Shown here one piece after another: positions 61,861 to 64,000 of a stretch of DNA of 64,000 nt (position 1 is the first letter of the stretch; every line of letters begins with the position of its first letter). The stretch spans positions 2,790,001 to 2,854,000 of the forward strand of contig OY970265.1 in assembly GCA_963715675.1 (NCBI GenBank), given 5' to 3'. The DNA comes from DASVWZ01 sp963715675. GTDB lineage: Bacteria; Acidobacteriota; Terriglobia; Terriglobales; Acidobacteriaceae. The translations under genes and the position numbers were made by a program. The notes beneath the pieces were generated by a model that made no database searches, was not told the origin of the DNA, and saw only the letters and a list, made by a program, of their open reading frames with translations.

Positions 61861-63132
61861 TTACTTCTTCAGCGCCCGCACCGCAATGTCTTTCCGATAA
61901 TGCGCGCCTTCGAAACTGATCCGCGCGACTGCCTCGTAGGCCCGATCGACCGCGGCTTTCAGTTCGGGTGCGCGGGCCGTGACTCCCAGGACGCGTCCGC
62001 CAGAAGTGAAATACGCTCCATCGCGCAGGGTTGTGCCGGCGTGAAACACTTTCACGCCCTCCAGGCTGTCCGCCGCGTCGATCCCCGCAATCTTCTTGCC
62101 TGCCTCAAACGTACCCGGATAACCGCCGGACGCCATCACCACGCAAACCGAGGCATCCGGGGACCAGTGGAAATCGCCCTCGCTGACCCGGCCTTCTACT
62201 GCCGCCTGCAGCGCATCCACTAGATCGCTTTCCAAGCGCATCAGGATGGGCTGAGTTTCCGGATCGCCAAAACGGCAGTTGAATTCCAGAACCATGGGGC
62301 CGCGAGCGGTCATCATGAGTCCACAGTAGAGAATGCCCTTGTATTCCGCACCTTCCGCCTTCATGCCGTCGACTACCGGGCGCGCAACATGCTGCAGCAG
62401 CCAATTCTGCATTTGGGGATCCAGCAGGGTCTCGGTGGAGTACGCTCCCATACCACCGGTGTTCGGCCCCGTGTCGTCATCGCCCACGCGCTTGTGGTCC
62501 TGCGCCGCAACCAGTGGCACCACGCGTTCACCGTCACTCACCACCAGGAATGAAAGCTCTTCGCCCTGCAGGCATTCCTCCAGCACCACTCGCGCGCCCG
62601 CCTCCCCGACCATCCTGCCACTTAGCATCTCACTGGCGATGCCGATCGCGTCATCTTTGGTTTTGCAGAGAACGACACCCTTTCCCGCCGCCAAACCATC
62701 CGCCTTCACCACAACCGGCATATGGAAGTGGGTTAGCGCGCGGTGGACTTGATCCATCGAGTCACAAATAGCGTAATGCGCGGTCGGAATCTGGTAGCGC
62801 TGCATGAACTCCTTGGCGAAGCTCTTGCTGGATTCCAATCGGGCCGCCGCCTGGGTTGGGCCAAAGACCGGCCAACCGTGACGACGGAATTCGTCCACCA
62901 CACCCAGGGTCAAGGGCACCTCCGGGCCGATCACGGCGAGGTCCGGCTGAATCCGCTGGCCCAGTGCAACCAGCGCATCGACGTTCTTCAAGTCCACGGG
63001 CAGACACTCGGCTTCCGCCGCGATTCCTCCGTTGCCGGAAGCACAATAGAGTTTCGTGACGCGCGGAGACTGCCGCAGCTTCCAGACCAGCGCGTGTTCA
63101 CGCCCCCCACTGCCAATGACTAGGACCTTCAT
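61861..63132 (-). CDS. purD: Phosphoribosylamine-glycine ligase
   Basis: 423-aa ATP-grasp enzyme of purine synthesis joining glycine to phosphoribosylamine. Starts VIGSGGREHALVWKL (nucleotide-binding), followed by IGPEVPLTLGVVDEF, the ATP-grasp region VVKADGLAAGKGVVLC, DDDTGPNTGGMGAYS and FNCRFGDPETQP. Normal length, no anomalies. Confidence 0.97.
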   Translation of the reverse strand: MKVLVIGSGGREHALVWKLRQSPRVTKLYCASGNGGIAAEAECLPVDLKNVDALVALGQRIQPDLAVIGPEVPLTLGVVDEFRRHGWPVFGPTQAAARLESSKSFAKEFMQRYQIPTAHYAICDSMDQVHRALTHFHMPVVVKADGLAAGKGVVLCKTKDDAIGIASEMLSGRMVGEAGARVVLEECLQGEELSFLVVSDGERVVPLVAAQDHKRVGDDDTGPNTGGMGAYSTETLLDPQMQNWLLQHVARPVVDGMKAEGAEYKGILYCGLMMTARGPMVLEFNCRFGDPETQPILMRLESDLVDALQAAVEGRVSEGDFHWSPDASVCVVMASGGYPGTFEAGKKIAGIDAADSLEGVKVFHAGTTLRDGAYFTSGGRVLGVTARAPELKAAVDRAYEAVARISFEGAHYRKDIAVRALKK

Positions 63133-63207
63133 AGCTCAGGAAAGACTTAAGGGTAGGGGGTCGAAAGAGGGATGTCAAACGGGGGCGGCGGAATTGACTC
63201 ATTGAGT

Positions 63208-63298
63208 GATTGAATCATTGAATCATTGAATCAATGGAACCCGACTGCAAGCTCCACAAGAGCACCGTTCCATGATTCAATGATTCAATGATTCAATC
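63208..63298. repeat. Long hairpin built from tandem 9-mers
   Basis: Left arm: three units of TTGAATCAT (63208-63240); right arm: three units of ATGATTCAA (63267-63298). The two ~32-base arms are reverse complements except for one extra base, with a 26-base loop. It lies between purD and the DtxR-type gene and may stop transcription or be a small repeat element. Confidence 0.65.
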
Positions 63299-63308
63299 CC
63301 TCAGTTCA

Positions 63309-63337
63309 TTAACTACGCTTAACCTCTGACGTATAAT
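63309..63337 (+). promoter_or_regulatory. Promoter of the DtxR-type regulator, probably leaderless
   Basis: TTAACT (63309-63314), 17-base spacer, TATAAT (63332-63337). The ATG at 63346 is eight bases further, so the RNA likely begins at or next to the start codon; no ribosome site is visible. Confidence 0.5.
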
Positions 63338-63345
63338 CTTCCACA

Positions 63346-64000
63346 ATGATCACCGGATCCAAGGAAGACTATCTCAAGGCAATTCTCGAGGCCGAGAGCG
63401 AAGGTGAAACCGTTATCTCGGCTATTTTGGCGCACCGGCTTTCGGTTTCACCGCCGGCGGTGACCATGGCCCTGCGCCGTCTGAAAAAAGACGGGCTGGT
63501 TCGAGTGCAAGCCGGTGGGCACGTGGAGCTCACCTCGGCGGGCCGCAAGATCGCGCGCAAGCTGGCGCTCCGGCACCACCTCATCGAGCGCATGCTCTCC
63601 GAGATTTTCGGCATGGAATGGTACAAGGTGCACGATGAAGCCGAGCGTCTGGAGCACGCGGTGTCATTTGACTTCGAGGCCAAATTACTGGCCAAACTGG
63701 GCAGTAGCGGCGCTTGTCCGCACGGCAACCTCAGCGAAATGGAGAGCCCGGCGAGCCGCCGTCGCCGAGGCTTGCTGTTGCTCGCTCAAGCCGAGGCGGG
63801 CAAGCACTTCAGGGTAAGCGGAATCTACGAGCGGGACCGGCGATTGCTCGAATTCCTCGAGGAGCGCGGCATACGGCCGGGGTCCCGGATTCGGGTTTCT
63901 GGGCGGAATTACGATCAAACCCTTACCCTTGCCACCGATGCTGGCACCGTCTCTGTTGGTCCAGCCGCAGCGGAGAAAGTTTGGGTGGTTGCCGACCACG
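63346..64000 (+). CDS. DtxR/MntR-family metal-dependent regulator, cut by the right window edge
   Basis: From ATG 63346 the frame is open to base 64000 (218 codons). It starts MITGSKEDYLKAILEAESEGE, then a winged helix (VSPPAVTMALRRLKKDGLV), then the metal-binding and dimer domain (LRHHLIERMLSEIFGMEW, HDEAERLEHAVS) with the His and Glu ligands of the family, and the start of the C-terminal SH3-like domain (GIRPGSRIRVSG). It should repress metal uptake genes when iron or manganese is sufficient. The absence of a stop in the window means it continues beyond the edge. Confidence 0.9.
   Translation, partial: MITGSKEDYLKAILEAESEGETVISAILAHRLSVSPPAVTMALRRLKKDGLVRVQAGGHVELTSAGRKIARKLALRHHLIERMLSEIFGMEWYKVHDEAERLEHAVSFDFEAKLLAKLGSSGACPHGNLSEMESPASRRRRGLLLLAQAEAGKHFRVSGIYERDRRLLEFLEERGIRPGSRIRVSGRNYDQTLTLATDAGTVSVGPAAAEKVWVVADH

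Overview
The window looks like a chromosome segment of a soil Acidobacteriota (Terriglobia/Koribacter-like). The evidence is: the housekeeping genes; a secreted protein with an N-terminus typical of that phylum; GloVer/TIGR03803-type repeat protein; and several families of short GC-rich palindromic intergenic repeats. No rRNA, tRNA or CRISPR array was seen.

Layout. 1-17.4 kb is core DNA: secreted proteins, an IS110-family (IS1111-type) insertion with a strongly structured 3' non-coding end, a PQQ-like propeller, comEC, rlmD-type methyltransferase, coaX, birA, nadC and valS. 47.2-64 kb is core DNA again (response regulator, bamD, rpe, ankyrin protein, galU, purE, purD, a DtxR-type regulator). 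It is interrupted by an IS256-family element inside a GloVer-repeat gene and by two deletion-damaged IS481-type elements.

The island between them, 17458-47174, is the main discovery. It reads as two casposon-like elements integrated in tandem at one target. Three copies of the 14-mer GGCAAACCACCGGA (17444, 36555, 47175) separate two segments. Each segment is bounded by inverted terminal repeats of 35-36 bp: element A is 17458-36554 (19.1 kb) and element B is 36569-47174 (10.6 kb). The target-element-target-element-target order is what repeated Cas1-type integration at one site would give. Each element has a core with a Cas1 integrase (zinc ribbon and helix-turn-helix tail), an unknown ~340-aa protein, and a divergent operon of HTH protein, HNH nuclease, small phage-like protein, DnaQ-type exonuclease and family B DNA polymerase. 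These are hallmark casposon genes.

The cargo looks like anti-phage defence. Element A carries a putative nuclease, HerA, NurA and a DNA methyltransferase; a nuclease-helicase (DUF2075); and a nucleotidyltransferase/acidic protein/membrane protein operon. Element B carries a STAND-TPR-cold-shock fusion that has lost its N-terminus, a HerA/NurA remnant with an intact DNA methyltransferase, a nucleoside-deoxyribosyltransferase-like protein and a membrane protein.

Both elements are damaged but informative. The polymerase of A is interrupted by an IS630-family element at a TA whose exact removal restores the frame. The polymerase of B is cut within a few bases of the same TA and fused to the STAND gene. 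Both polymerases have the same +1 frame change between exonuclease and palm. The two cores are mosaics of near-identical and strongly diverged blocks. Both cas1 genes keep their predicted catalytic residues.
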